In this document: positions 32,718-45,100 of the stretch, piece by piece
Layout: every line of letters starts with the position of its first letter
How positions within the stretch are numbered: the stretch's first letter is position 1
DNA from: Ceratodon purpureus
Lineage: Eukaryota; Streptophyta; Bryopsida; Pseudoditrichales; Ditrichaceae
Length of the DNA: 64,000 bases
Direction: 5' to 3'
Assembly (NCBI GenBank): GCA_014871385.1
Contig: CM026426.1
Coordinates: forward strand, 41,643,779 to 41,707,778
The notes under the pieces: generated by a model
The model's database searches: none
What the model saw: only the letters and a program-made list of their open reading frames with translations
Told to the model about the DNA's origin: nothing
Translations under genes and position numbers: made by a program

Positions 32718-34283
32718 ATGAATCCGAATTCTGAGCCGGAAGGAGTACGGAGGTCTAGTAGAAAGAAGAAGGGTGATCAGGAGACGGAAGCCAGACCATT
32801 CGTCACTACTAGATCAGAATTTATTGAAGACACAGATCAAGAGATAGCTGGGACTTCCGGATCCGGAGGTCAGGGTGGGACAGTACCACCCGGGCCGGTG
32901 GCCGGAGGACCGGTAGCGGGTCTTCCTATGGCCCGGACGTTCTCCAGACTGAAGTATCGGAAGTTCAGGGGCGATGGCCGGGAGGACGTGGACGAATGGC
33001 TAAGCGAGTTCAACGCCACGGCTGCTGCCAACCAAGAGGACGAAGCAATCAAGTTACGGTTGTTCCAGGGATTACTCAAGAAGGAGGCACTCCAGTGGTA
33101 CCAAGAGGAACCGGACAACGTGCGAAGAAGTTGGGGTTTGCTATCCGATGCCTTCCGGAGGGCCTTCCGGGAGGTAGGAGGAGAAGCCCGCACATTGGGA
33201 AAACTTAGTAAAATCCGGATGGAGCCGGAAGAGTCGGTCCGCCGGTACGGACAGAGGGTTAGGAGTTTAATTCATAAACTAAGTCCCGGAATTGCAAATA
33301 GTATCCAGGTAGCATGGTACGTCGCTGGGTTACCCGACCGGATGGGGTTCCAAGTAAGGCAGACCCGGCCACAGACTTTACCGGAGGCCATGAAGGCCGC
33401 CCAGAACTATGAAAACTCCAAGCAGTCCATACGGCAGTACCGTAAGGCAGGGAAGACCTCTAGACGTCTTCGAAAGGTCCGGAGGAACCGGGATTCTAGT
33501 TCAGAATCCAGTGGATCCAGCTCCGAAGATAGCTCGGAAACCGGAAGCAGCAGCAGTGAGGAGGATCGCTCACGACGGAAGGCGTCAGGTAGCAAGGGCT
33601 ACCGGAAAGACAAAGAACGGACGATAGTCCGAGTAAAGGAGGAATACCCATCGGAGAAACGGATGATCAAAGATCTGGTGAACAGCATTGAAGAACTTAA
33701 AGTCCAGATGGCGGAAGAGAAGAAAGCACGGAAGGCGCTGCCCACCGTCCGGAACAACGTGTGGTGCACCAACTGCGGAAAGCCGGGACATTACAACCGG
33801 GAATGCCCACACGGAGCGCCCAAGAGAGTGCAGTTTGTGGATGAAGAGGGGTCAGTATTCTTTGCGGAACCTGCTTATGAAGAGGAGGAAGTGGAGATGC
33901 TACCGGTTTACCAGGTAAACCCGGCCTATGGCCGTGGATGGATGATACAGCCGGTTATCAGACCTCGACCCGGAATGGGCTATCCATCCGGTGGACATCC
34001 GGCCCCGCCGGCACGACCACCCGTCTCAGTGGAACGGCAGTTTGGATGCTGTTATATTTGTGGAGAAGCCGGTCATTATGCTAACAATTGTCCACACCGA
34101 GGAGGTCAAGGCGCACCGTTGGAACTTCCGTGTCAAAACTGTGGTCAGTACGGCCATAAGTCACCCCAATGCCAACAACCGGTTAGACCTAGGGCTATCT
34201 ATAAGCAAGTGGAAGAACCTCCACGGGAGCGTACCGGGCTCAACTACGGTCACAAAGACGGGGTAGAGAATCCGCCAAGTTGA
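32718..34283 (+). CDS. gag of the family-1 element
   Basis: The 521-codon frame has a capsid-like retrotransposon gag region (about residues 75-235, with FRGDGREDVDEWLSEF and ALQWYQEEPDN). A Ser/Glu-rich linker follows, then three CCHC zinc knuckles near residues 349-362 (CTNCGKPGHYNREC), 443-456 (CYICGEAGHYANNC) and 471-484 (CQNCGQYGHKSPQC). Gag forms the particle and the knuckles bind the RNA. Pol follows in the same reading frame after a stop codon, an arrangement used by retroelements that make Gag-Pol by read-through. Confidence 0.92.
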   Translation: MNPNSEPEGVRRSSRKKKGDQETEARPFVTTRSEFIEDTDQEIAGTSGSGGQGGTVPPGPVAGGPVAGLPMARTFSRLKYRKFRGDGREDVDEWLSEFNATAAANQEDEAIKLRLFQGLLKKEALQWYQEEPDNVRRSWGLLSDAFRRAFREVGGEARTLGKLSKIRMEPEESVRRYGQRVRSLIHKLSPGIANSIQVAWYVAGLPDRMGFQVRQTRPQTLPEAMKAAQNYENSKQSIRQYRKAGKTSRRLRKVRRNRDSSSESSGSSSEDSSETGSSSSEEDRSRRKASGSKGYRKDKERTIVRVKEEYPSEKRMIKDLVNSIEELKVQMAEEKKARKALPTVRNNVWCTNCGKPGHYNRECPHGAPKRVQFVDEEGSVFFAEPAYEEEEVEMLPVYQVNPAYGRGWMIQPVIRPRPGMGYPSGGHPAPPARPPVSVERQFGCCYICGEAGHYANNCPHRGGQGAPLELPCQNCGQYGHKSPQCQQPVRPRAIYKQVEEPPRERTGLNYGHKDGVENPPS

Positions 34284-34292
34284 CGGTTACCG

Positions 34293-36261
34293 GTGGAACC
34301 ACGAGGAGAGACCGGCGTGGGTATCCATCAGGTCAGTTTGCGTAGTTCCACCCGGAGACAGGATTCAGAAAAGAAGAAGAGGAAGTCTGGTGTTCGGACC
34401 AGGTCACAGAGGAAAGAGAGTAGCCGACCGGAATCTTCAGAAACTTCCGGGGAATCAGAGAAGGAGGTGCCCCCGGAGACGGTCCCGGTTGAAAAAGGGG
34501 TCAAGACCCTACCAACCATGCCGGACATTGGACCGGAGGTAATTGCTGGGTTACCTCAAGTACAGGAGGGCCGGAAGGTGACATTCAGCGAGATTCCGGA
34601 AATAATCCAACCGGAGGTCCGGGCAAAAGCCGACAGGTACGACATCCTCCAGGATATTCAAGCCCAGCCGGCCAATGTCACCATAGGACAACTGTTACAT
34701 GATAATCCAAATTATCAGAAGCAGGTTAAGTCCGGCTTAATCCGGACCCGGAAACGGAAGATTAAGCTGCCTTCCGTCGCAGTTAATTTTGCCGAGATGG
34801 AGGATTTCGGGGCTCCGGAAATAGCTGTGGAGATCGACGGATGTATTATCCAGAAGGTACCGGTAGATGGAGGATCCGGAGTAAATCTACTACTGGAGAG
34901 TACGGCCAACGATTTAGGGTACACTGCCTTTGAGCCTACCAATCAGACCCTACGGATGGCAGAGCAGTCTCGAGTAGTACCAGTGGGAAAACTGTCGGCA
35001 GTACCGACAAAGATTTCCGGACTCACTTACCCGCTCAACTATTTGGTTATCCGGGTGGAGGAAGGAAATCCGTTTCCACTGTTACTCGGACGGCCGTGGC
35101 TATATCTAGCCGGAGTCAAGGTAAATTGGGCGAAGAAGGCTTTTACTTTCGGGGATCCGGCTGTTTTGCTATCGTGGAAACCGGAGCTCCATCTGGGGGA
35201 AACAAGTGAGACGGATGGTTACACTTCCGATTGGACAGGGTCAGAAAACTCGGATTCCCTGCAATCGTATCATGTTCAAGAATTCCGGGAGGTATCAGAA
35301 GAAGATCTGGGATTCCGTAACCCGGTACCTGAACAGAAGCCGGATGGAACCGAAGTACCGAACCGACCGCCGGAAGGCAGGAAGGAAGATGACAGGGCCT
35401 TAGGAGAAGCAAGCGTTCCATTGACCTCCGAATGGATTAGAGGACAGTTCGCAGATGGGATAATCAAAACAGGAATATCCGGGTCAAGGACCAGTGACTT
35501 ACCCTGGTCAGCCCTTCCAAGGTCCGTAGGAACGGATGCTAGCGAACCGGTCAAGAATGTGGTAGCACCGGAAGATTACGAAGCAGTGAAGACGGAAGCC
35601 GGTAGGACTTTCTATTTGGGAAAAGGGCTGACGGACCGGGAGCGGGCACAGTATTTGGAACTGCTTACGGAATATGATGACGTCTTCGCCTGGCTCCCAT
35701 CGGATCTGGTGGGTATACCGCCGGAATTGGGCGAACACCACATCGACCTAATGGAGGGAGCGGTTCCGGTTCGCCAAAGGCAGTACCGGCTCAACCCAAA
35801 GTACTCCATGATGGTGAAGGAGGAACTAGATAAACTGCTGGAAGCCGGTTTTATTTATCCAGTGAATAACTCCGAGTGGGTGTCACCGATTGTGGTAGTA
35901 CCAAAGAAAACGGGTCCGGATGGTAAAGTCAAAATCCGGGTATGTCAAGACTTCCGGAAGCTGAATGCAGCCACGAAGAAGGATCATTTCCCTTTACCCT
36001 TCATCGACATGGTGCTCGATCACGTGGCCGGTCAGGAATGCTTCAGTTTTCTAGATGGGTTTTCCGGATACAATCAGGTGTCCATCCGGAAGGAGGACCA
36101 ACTGAAAACTACTTTTACCACCGATTGGGGTACCTACGCTTTCAACCGGATGCCTTTCGGATTGTGCAATGCTCCCGGAACGTTTCAACGGTTGATGATG
36201 GACATCTTTCAGGATTTCTTAAAACACTTCCTGGAAGTTTTCATTGACGACTTTGCGGTGT
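34293..36261 (+). CDS. pol of the family-1 element, part before the nested LTR (protease, reverse transcriptase)
   Basis: A basic and acidic linker is followed by the aspartic protease signature VDGGSGVNLL near residue 191 and LLLGRPWL near 265. The reverse transcriptase follows with KIRVCQDFRKLN, FSFLDGFSGYNQV, MPFGLCNAPGTFQ and the catalytic FIDDF. The stretch ends at the GGTGT target duplication of the family-2 LTR. Confidence 0.93.
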
Positions 36262-39200
36262 TGTCGGAACACGGAAACGCAACTAACATCCGGATAGCGC
36301 TCTAATCGAGCGTAAACTTCCGTACTGTCACTAGGTTCCGAGTATCGTCCAGGGATTCAATAGTGTTTCACCAAGCAGTTACTTCTAATCGTTCCGAGCC
36401 TTGCCACTGCTCGGATAGTGTCTTCGGAACGTAACTCCCGAACTATCTCCTTCTCTATTCTTCTCTCATGAGGTGTTTCGTTCACAAACCCCAACGTCTC
36501 GGATCAGTTACCGTCTCACAACTGTCCTAGAGTACTCTGGCCAGCAGGTCACACAAACGATCCTCTCCGATCCGTGGGACTACAACGACAAACCAATCCG
36601 GATCTGGGAGAACCAGGATCCGATTATCCCTAGGCGACCCGTACCACGTTCCGACTCCCCCTCTCACTGTGCACGGAACCTCTTCAGAAGTTCAGGGAGC
36701 CCGACCAAGTAGTTCTCGATCCGCTTCGACCCTAGCGACGGCTATTCCGTATGAGGTTGATTTGAGGGCGGAACAGTGAGGCTTCACTCCTACGACAATC
36801 CGCTAAATCTTTCCGCTCAATCCCATTTCCTTTCCGGTTCGGGTCTCGTTGCAACTCCCATCACCTTCCTATCCGAGCTACAGCGGAACTCTCATATCCT
36901 TCCCGGATCATTCACACTTAGCGGGAAATCACGCACAGTACTTACGAAACACAAATACTTTACTGATAAGGATTATAGGGGGAAAACATGCAAAACGAAG
37001 ACCCGGATCACATCGCCTGCCCGGTTTAAGTAAGCAGGGGCTTCCACAAAAGTGGCGGCGCCGGCAGTTCAATCAAAACCCTAATCCCTAACTATCTACC
37101 TAGAAATTTACTTTACGACAAGAACGGATCCTCCGATCCGGAATCTACTCCTATAAATCCGGAAAGTTACGACAAGTGGCAGTGAGAGGAATCTATCACT
37201 TCTTTGTCTTCTTGTGGCTCTCCTGCTCGCGATCCTTCGACCTGGTCACCCGCGGCTCTGATCCGCCCGCCCCTGCTGCTCGTGCCGCCTTGCGCCTAGC
37301 ACTCCGTTCCGCCTTTGACTCTCTCTCCTGAGCCTCCAAGGACAACCGGGTAACGATCCGGGGTTTGGGAGAATTGGGCGATTTCGGAATCATATGTGCG
37401 GGAGGAGTTCCGGACGTCGGAGTCTGAGTTTCAGTTCCGGTGGTCCTGACCGGAGAGCTCCCATGTGTCTCTGAGTCGGACTCGGAAATTGTAATCGGTT
37501 CCTTCCTTTTCCGCAACCTCCGGAACTCACCGGCAGTGTTCGGAGGGGAACCTGCTGCTGGCGTTCCGGTGGGAGTAGGCGTCACCGTTCCGGTCTTGGC
37601 TGTGGGTGAAGGGGTCAATCCCCCCTCCTGAGTTACTCGGGTCCGTCCGGGTGGTGAAATAGGTCGTCCCCATTCCGGTCCCGCTGCCTCCCCTTGGTAC
37701 TTCGCTATGATCACTTCATCTCCGAGTCGTGGAAGAACATCCGGCGGCACGGTCCGAGTCACCTGTTCCGAAACCGTCCTCTCCTCGATCCGCCTCTCGG
37801 TGACTGTCGTTCCGGTCACTTGCACCTGTCCGGTGGGGATCGCGCAGCTCTGCTGGACTGTACTGGTTCCGGGTGACGCCGCCTGTGCTTGGACTTCCCG
37901 GATCGCCTCCGCAATCGTCCGATTTGTCATGGCGGCCTCTTCGACCGTCATCTGTTCTGCTGCTTGGAGGTTACTCCCTATCGGGGTTCGGAACCCAACC
38001 CCGCGAGATTCTCCTACCACGGCACGAGAGGGCGATCCGGGGAGCGGAAGACCCCGGCCAGCGCCTACGAGACTGGGACTTCCGGTGCTCGGATTGAGTA
38101 GCTGCCGGACCTTCTTCAGGATCATGTTCATCGAGTGCTCGCATTTGGAGAGGATCTTGATGATCTTCTGCTTGTCCTCGAAATCAGCCGGCTGCACTAC
38201 GTTCTCATCGAACAGCCGGGCCTTGTTGATTACCGCTCCCGAACTTCCCACCAACTTCCGAAGCTCCCCCAAAGTCTCCTCCTGCTCGGCGTGGAACTTA
38301 CGGATCTCGTCACTCTTCGCCGCCAGCTCCTTCGTCAACTCCTGCAACTGAAGCTCCAGCCGCTTCTTCTCACTCCGGAGAGTTGGGGCATCCTTCAACA
38401 ACTCCACTTCTCGGATCACCTCTTCCGGTAAGCACCCTCCCAGCGCTGTACAGACCCTCCGGAACAGGGTTTCGATCCGATCGTAAGAAGCTTGAGCCCG
38501 ATGAGTCTCCTCCCGAATCCCCCGAAACAGGTCCACCGGAAATCCCCGATCGGAACTGACCTCTCTCCGTTCCGGATCTCCCCGGGCCGTAGACGGTTCC
38601 GCATGTCGTGACGCTGGCTGCTCCGATCTCGATCTGGACTGAGCCCTAGCAGCGCCAGGGTTCGGAACCTCCCTCGTATCGTCCTCATCTTCCGAGTCCG
38701 TTGTATCAGAGGGCTCACCTCTCGGATCGGGTTCCATTCCGGGCGGAATCTCCGAGAAGTTGAGGCAGTTCTTCGCGTGCGTGTACGTCTCGTCCTCCTT
38801 ATCGGTCAGCAAGTCATACGTATGGTAAAGGTGAAAGAGGTAAGGGGAGAGTGGGGTCGGCTTCTTTCCGATCGTCGGAACCATCTTCTGCACCACTTCC
38901 GCCATGAGTGCAGCCCAATTCACCGGGCGTTCTCCTGTATACGCTCCGAGGATGGTATTCCCGACCGTAATGGTGACTTGTGCCGGTTTCTGCGGATACA
39001 GGATCGGAACGAGGAAAGCTAAGACCTGCCTCTGCCTCCTATCCTTGCAGGCGTCTATCTCGTATCCATTGTTCCTATGGATCTTCCCGTGGAACCTATC
39101 CTGCACGTACTGGTCCGTCCGGGTCGCCCAAAGGAGTCCCTTCTGCTCGAAACCGTAAGCTTCCGCCCACTGTTCCGCATTCCACAGCGTGGGCTTGCCT

Positions 39201-39915
39201 CGGACCGTATTATCCCACCGGTTGTCCGGACCCTCCAGGACCTCCCTCACCATCACCTCACTTTTCAGTAACCACGGCCGTGCCAACAATCCCTCACACC
39301 TCATCCGAGTGAGGTCGGTGATCAGTTCCTCCATATCCGATTCCTTCACTGGAGTTCCGGGGCTAAGGACGCAACACTGTACGCGCGCCATCTCTACTCT
39401 TCACTTCTCTCCCTCTACGATCCGACAGCAAGAAACCCGGCAATCCAACTGCCGGTGAATCGGAAAAGACAAGGACACCTCACCGCTCTTTCACTCTCTA
39501 CTTCCAGTTCGCAAAAAGGAACTCCAAACCCTAACACCCTCGCTTATATACCCCAGGCATAATAAACGCTGTGGCGGCCCGTCATTGCAGCCGCCAACGT
39601 ACCGGGGTAAACGCCTATCCGAGTCATGATGACTTCCGCGTCGCTTCGGATCCTTGACGCGGTTACAGTAACGGTCAGTACTCGGATCGTCCACCCGTTC
39701 CGTATCTTATCTTCCGAGTTTCCGGAATCCAGGTTCCGGGAACACTTCCTATGTTAACTGTTTTATCGTTTCTGGAGTATCCGATTTGCGTTAACTGCTA
39801 ATGCTGCTAGTGTCTGGCCAGTTTCTACCTAATTAACCAAAAAAATGAAAAATAAATGGAATACTTACGCCGGCTGGGGCTCTTCCGGTTTATTCTGAGT
39901 GTCTCGGATCCCACA
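36262..39915 (-). mobile_element. Solo LTR of family 2 (3654 bp) nested in pol, opposite strand
   Basis: On the minus strand it begins TGTGGGATCCGAG (39915) and ends TTCCGACA (36262). GGTGT is duplicated at 36257-36261 and 39916-39920. No internal region or second LTR is present, so it is a solo LTR left by recombination between two LTRs. It carries a 731-codon ORF, appears whole and is younger than its family-1 host element. Related LTRs lie at 56167 and 60093. Confidence 0.92.
37196..39391 (-). CDS. LTR-encoded 731-aa protein of family 2
   Basis: The frame starts MARVQCCVLSPGTP about 525 bp into the LTR. Its N-terminal domain (about residues 1-215) parallels the 621-aa family-1 protein block by block: LTRMRCEGLLARPWL, GKPTLWNAEQWAEAYGF, RQRQVLAFLVPILYPQKP, VNWAALMAEVVQKMVP and SPYLFHLYHTYDLLTDKE. 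A Ser/Asp-rich segment follows (SDTTDSEDEDD), a long coiled-coil region (about 290-420), then a Thr/Pro-rich part and a Lys/Arg-rich C-terminus. Shared layout and shared place within the LTR argue for one protein family inherited by both LTR lineages. Function unknown. Confidence 0.8.
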   Translation of the reverse strand: MARVQCCVLSPGTPVKESDMEELITDLTRMRCEGLLARPWLLKSEVMVREVLEGPDNRWDNTVRGKPTLWNAEQWAEAYGFEQKGLLWATRTDQYVQDRFHGKIHRNNGYEIDACKDRRQRQVLAFLVPILYPQKPAQVTITVGNTILGAYTGERPVNWAALMAEVVQKMVPTIGKKPTPLSPYLFHLYHTYDLLTDKEDETYTHAKNCLNFSEIPPGMEPDPRGEPSDTTDSEDEDDTREVPNPGAARAQSRSRSEQPASRHAEPSTARGDPERREVSSDRGFPVDLFRGIREETHRAQASYDRIETLFRRVCTALGGCLPEEVIREVELLKDAPTLRSEKKRLELQLQELTKELAAKSDEIRKFHAEQEETLGELRKLVGSSGAVINKARLFDENVVQPADFEDKQKIIKILSKCEHSMNMILKKVRQLLNPSTGSPSLVGAGRGLPLPGSPSRAVVGESRGVGFRTPIGSNLQAAEQMTVEEAAMTNRTIAEAIREVQAQAASPGTSTVQQSCAIPTGQVQVTGTTVTERRIEERTVSEQVTRTVPPDVLPRLGDEVIIAKYQGEAAGPEWGRPISPPGRTRVTQEGGLTPSPTAKTGTVTPTPTGTPAAGSPPNTAGEFRRLRKRKEPITISESDSETHGSSPVRTTGTETQTPTSGTPPAHMIPKSPNSPKPRIVTRLSLEAQERESKAERSARRKAARAAGAGGSEPRVTRSKDREQESHKKTKK

Positions 39916-42136
39916 GGTGTTCAGCCGGTGGATGGAACATCTGGACTATCTCCGGAAAACGTTCCAGCGATGCCGGGAGACTAAACTCAAGCTCCATCCG
40001 GGCAAGTGTTTTTTTGGTATGTTAGCCGGACTATTGCTCGGACACATAGTCAGCCGGAAGGGAATAGCAGTGGATGTAGCAAAAGTGATAGTCATGTTGG
40101 CCCTTCTTGCTCCCACCAACCTCCGGGAACTCAGAGGATTTCTGGGGTGTGTGGGATACTACCGGAGGTTCATTGAGAATTATGCCCGGTTGGCAATGCC
40201 ACTAACGGAGCTGCTCAAGAAGGAAGAAGAGTACCTCTGGACGGAAATCCGTCAACAGGCTTTTGAAGAACTGAAGAGACGGTTGGTCACAGCCCCTATA
40301 CTAGCACCACCGGACTGGTCGAAATCTTTTCATGTCACTTTGGATGCATCCGGTTGGTGTGTGGGAGCTATCCTATGGCAATTGGATGACGAGGGCCGGG
40401 AACGACCCATCTATTATGCCAGCCGGCAGATGAATCCGGCCGAGAAGAATTACACGACAACCGAACGGGAGGCTCTAGCCGTCATTTATGGGTGCAAGAA
40501 GTTTCGCCATTACCTATTGGGGTACAAAGTCATCTTCCATACGGATCATGACTCGCTGAGGTATCTAGTCAACAAACCGGATCTGTCCGGAAGGTTGGCC
40601 CGGTGGATATTACTTCTTCAGGAGTTCAACTACGAAGTTATTGTCAAATCCGGGAAGTCTAACCTCAATGCGGATTACTTGTCGCGGCAACGGGAAAAAG
40701 AGAGCAAGGAGGAGATATCTTCAGAGTTTCCGGATGAATTTCCGGAAGAATACCCGGTTGGTACCAGTATACAGGATATACCGGACCCCCGCGACCTTCC
40801 GGTCGTAGGAGGGACGTCTTCCGTCTACCGAATTCAGGAGGACGAAGGGGAGGACCAGGATCTTCAGCGGATTAAGAACTATCTCCAGACTCAGAGGTAT
40901 CCGGAAGGCCTGAGTAGGGAGGAGAAAAGTGTGTTTCAGCACCGGGTGGCACCGTACTTTCTGGTCGGAGAATTGCTTTTCAAGCTAGGGGCGGATGAAA
41001 AACTCCGACGCTGCCTAGAACCCATCTATCGCCGGAAGGTCATCCGGGCTCTGCACGATGGACCGGCCGGAGGACACTATGCATCCGTCATCACCGTACA
41101 GAAGATCCGCGAGGCCGGATACTGGTGGCCACACCTTCACCGGGATGTTCATCAATTTATAAAAGAATGCGATCCCTGCCAACGGATAGGAGCTCCGGCC
41201 GTACGGCATCACTGGCCGTTAACTCCCATTGTTCCACTAGCACCGTTTGAAAAATGGGGAGTGGATTTTATTGGGCCAATTCAACCTTTAGGCACTCAGA
41301 GGCACCGGTACATCATTTTGGCGACGGACTACGCCACGAAGTGGGTAGAAGCCAGAGCCACCCGGAAGAATGATGCCGAGACATCCGCCCGGTTCATATT
41401 CGAAAGGATAATGATGCGATTTGGCCATCCGTTGGAGATAGTGAGCGACCGGGGAACACATTTCCTGAACGAAGTGGTGGCCGGTCTGACCAACCAGTAC
41501 GAGGTCAAACACCGGAAGACCACACCGTACAATCCTAAGGCGAACGGATTGACGGAACGTGCCAACGGAATAATCTGTAAGATTCTGACCAAGGTGGTGA
41601 CCTCACATAAGACGGACTGGGACCGGAAACTGACATCGGCGGTCTATGCGTACAACACGGCGCACAAGAGTACAACCGGACGGACTCCGTATTATCTGGT
41701 ATACGGACAGGAGGTACTTCAGTCCATCGAGACGGAAGTAGAGACGTTGAGGGTACTCGCAGCCAACCACGGAGATAAAACGGATGCACTCGACGACCGT
41801 CTACAGGTCATCGACTGGATGGAGGAAGACCGGATGGAGGCATTGGAACGGACAAAGGAGGTCCAAGCAAAAAGGAAGGAAGTGTATGACAAGCGAATCA
41901 CAACGGATAAAGGAATCGAAGAAGGAGGATTGGTTCTAGTCTATGACAGCCGGTACAAGAATTTTCCGGGTAAGTTACATACTCGCTGGATGGGACCGTT
42001 CCGGGTTGATAAGATTTATTCCAATGGGTCATTACAACTTTCAGATCTAGAAGGATATCCAATGGATACTAGGGTGAATGGATCCCGGGTCAAACTGTAC
42101 AGACCGGATGACGTTCGCGAGGACGCTCACGGGTGA
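39916..42136 (+). CDS. pol of the family-1 element, part after the nested LTR (RNase H, integrase)
   Basis: The frame covers the reverse transcriptase thumb and connection (LKLHPGKCFFGM), RNase H (FHVTLDASGWCVGAILW, TTTEREALAVIYGCKKFRHY, FHTDHDSLRYL), the integrase HHCC finger (HDGPAGGHYAS and CDPCQRIG) and the DDE core (WGVDFIGPI, IVSDRGTHF, NGLTERANGI). It ends with a GPFRV and NGSRVKLYRPDD tail and has no chromodomain. Confidence 0.93.
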
Positions 42137-42147
42137 AAAAGGAGTAA
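42132..42147 (+). other. Polypurine tract
   Basis: GGTGAAAAAGGAGTAA directly before the 3-prime LTR, the expected plus-strand primer. Confidence 0.75.
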
Positions 42148-45100
42148 TGTGGAAAGTGATTTCCACGGTTGACACACCGGAATACTAATTCCGGTAGGAA
42201 AATGATAAAAAAATTAAAAATTTTATGTTAGAAATACGGAAGTACTAAGCCTATAAGTAAAACAACCGGTTAAGCCGGTCGGCTGAATAAATAAGTGACC
42301 GGAAGGCCAGCCGGGTGAGATCCGGTCGTCTGCGGTGGAGGAGAGACGGGTACAGTCCATATGACAGAGCCCTGACCCGGCAGACTTAAGGATAACCACC
42401 AAAAGGTACAACGCACACGGGGATAATGGCTGCAACCATTAAAACGCCGCCGGTCGCGACCGTCCAATAATGAGGGGCTACGACCGTCCGTCATGATGAG
42501 CTACGAACGGGTGGGCGCGAGGGCAGGTATAAAAGGAGGAAGAACCGCCATGCTCCTCCTTTCTCTTTGTCATTTTGTGGCACGACGGGTCCTTGCGCTC
42601 TAAGGCGGAGGGCGCAGTTAGGGTTAGACGGTAGGAGAGAGACGGTGAGACGGAAGTGTTTCCGTTAGGCGAGAGATTGTGGTGAGGATCGTGCGTGCAG
42701 GTGTTACCGGAGTGACGGAGAGGAGGACTTAGCAGAATGGGTAGGAAAGGGAAGGAACCGGCGGCGGAAGGACAGTCGTTCAGGGTACAACGGGTAATGC
42801 CGTTGATACCGGCCGGCGAGAAGGAGAAGGAGCTCCTCCGGACCGCCTTAGAGTCTATGAGATGTGAGGTCCTACTGGACAAGGCATGGGGTTGGAAGCT
42901 TGCCCTTCCGGCCCAGGAGATCCTCGTCAAGAATCCCGAGAATCGAGGAACCATCCGGGGAGAGCCGGATAAGTGGACGGCACAACTCTGGAGGGAGACG
43001 TATGGTTTCAAGAACTCCGGCGAGGTCTCGACACCGGAGACCCGGGACTTCGTACACCGGTATCTCAAGGGGGCCGGAGACCCGAGAGAAGGATGGGAGC
43101 TGGATGACATTGCGGATCCGGAGGCCCGGAGAGTCGTAGGGTTTATGAACCCTATTTTCCATCCGGAAAAGCCCAAACGGATCACCATTAAGTGGGCGTC
43201 CGTTTTCATTGGGGCCATGATCGGTGAATTCACGGTGGACTGGGGTGTCATGATGAAGACGATAATCGACCGGCAGGTGGCCAATCTCCGGAAGACCAAG
43301 AAGCAGGCCACCTGCCTTCCGTCTTTCCTCATTCACCTCTACCGTACTAAGGGGCTGTTGAGTACTGAGGAGGTCCGGGAGTACGATGAGCTCTTAAGCT
43401 ATCAACAGTTCGCTGAGCCGGAAGAAGTGTCCGACCAGGACGACGATGATGATGTTATCGAGGTCTCCCCCACGCCGGCTAAGAGACCCCGTCCCAGCCC
43501 GGAAAAGGGACAGCCATCCGGATCACCTCGGACTCCCATACCGGCCAAGCAAACCCTAAACACGGAGATCCAACAACCCACCGGACCACCGGAGCACACC
43601 GGAGATCCGTATCAGGACTTAGTTAACCTATCGGAACAGGCGACGACGTATGCCCGGTTCTTACAGTCGACTAGGCAGGTGGAGGGCCGGTTGGCTAGGG
43701 AAGTAATGATCCTTACGGGTTCGGACCGGGTGGAGGATTGCCTGAGTATTCTTCGCAAGCACCGGGATTTGGCCAGTCTCCAGGACAAGCACATGGACCG
43801 GCTAGCGAAGTACCGGGAGACGAATCGGAAGCTCGAGGAGGAAGTGCGTGATGCCCGGAAAGATTTCAATGACGCCCGTGACCGGTCAGTCGAGGCCATC
43901 CGGTCGGTCGCCGAGATCAAGGCCACTTTAGCTCTTCCGGTAGATGTGGCCAATCAGTGCGCCGTTTATCAGGCCTTCCTGACCCGTCAACCGGATCCGA
44001 CTATGAAGAATATTATAAAGTTCATGCACGACCGGACGCAGGTGATGAAGGACACTTGGATGCAGATGAAGAACCTGGTGGAAGTCCTCGGTTACGCAGA
44101 GGCCGGTCCGTCATCAGGGCCACCGGCAAATCAAGAGGATCCCAGACCACCGTCCCCAACCAGGGAACCGGCACCGGTACCACCTCCAGCCTCTCCGATA
44201 CGGTCGGCCATCCGGCCAGCCCAACAGGAGGTAGGACACCCGCTGGAGGATCCTATTCCGGATACCTTGAGCAGTCTGCACACTCTACCCAACTTGGATG
44301 GAGTCGAGACTGTTAACCCCGGAAACATTCCTTTGGGACCGGACCAGAGACCACCACCGGTAGATTTTATGCCGGTACAGGGATCTCCGGAAACGCTCCA
44401 GGTGGATCTCAGCGCAGTTCCGGTGGCGGCACGATCTCCATCCCCGGCAGTTCAAGTAGACCGATCCCGGAAGTCCAGCGAACCGTCAGCATCTGAGGCT
44501 CCGGAAGAAGGCCCCTCGTTGAAGAAACTGAAGCGGCCACAGAAGAAGGAACGGTTGGACGGAACCCGGCACAGTCCCCGGCTCGATAAGCACAAGGAGT
44601 AGGGTTTAGGATAAGGACCGGATAAAATGGCAGCGACTAACGATGGGGCTCCAGTGCACCCGGCTGCCAATCCGGATAGATAGCGGCAGTAACTAGGAAT
44701 AGAAGGCGGCCACCGGTCCGGGATTCCCGGATCCAAGATCCGGAATTTCTGGATCTCGGGGGCCACTTGGTCGTTGTAGGAACCGATAGGTTTTAGTATT
44801 TAAGTTAGACGTTTTTCCAAGGCCAGGGCCTTGTTTTTGTACGCCGTTTTGTTGTTGCAATTGAGAATATACTTTTGATTTGTTGTGTCAACCGGCTGCT
44901 GACGGGTCCGTTGCCGTATGGTTTGTGGTACTATTGTCTTCAGTAGTGTTCCGGAGGAGTGTTGAACAGTAGGAAGGTCGGGAGAGCGCCCGGAGAGACT
45001 GGGGAGGTGTCAAGCGTCGAGTGTTGACGGTTTCCAGTCCCGGAAGGAGCCCGTAGGGGAGGAGAGACGTATTGCAGCAGGGCTGGTAGTCTCAAGGACA

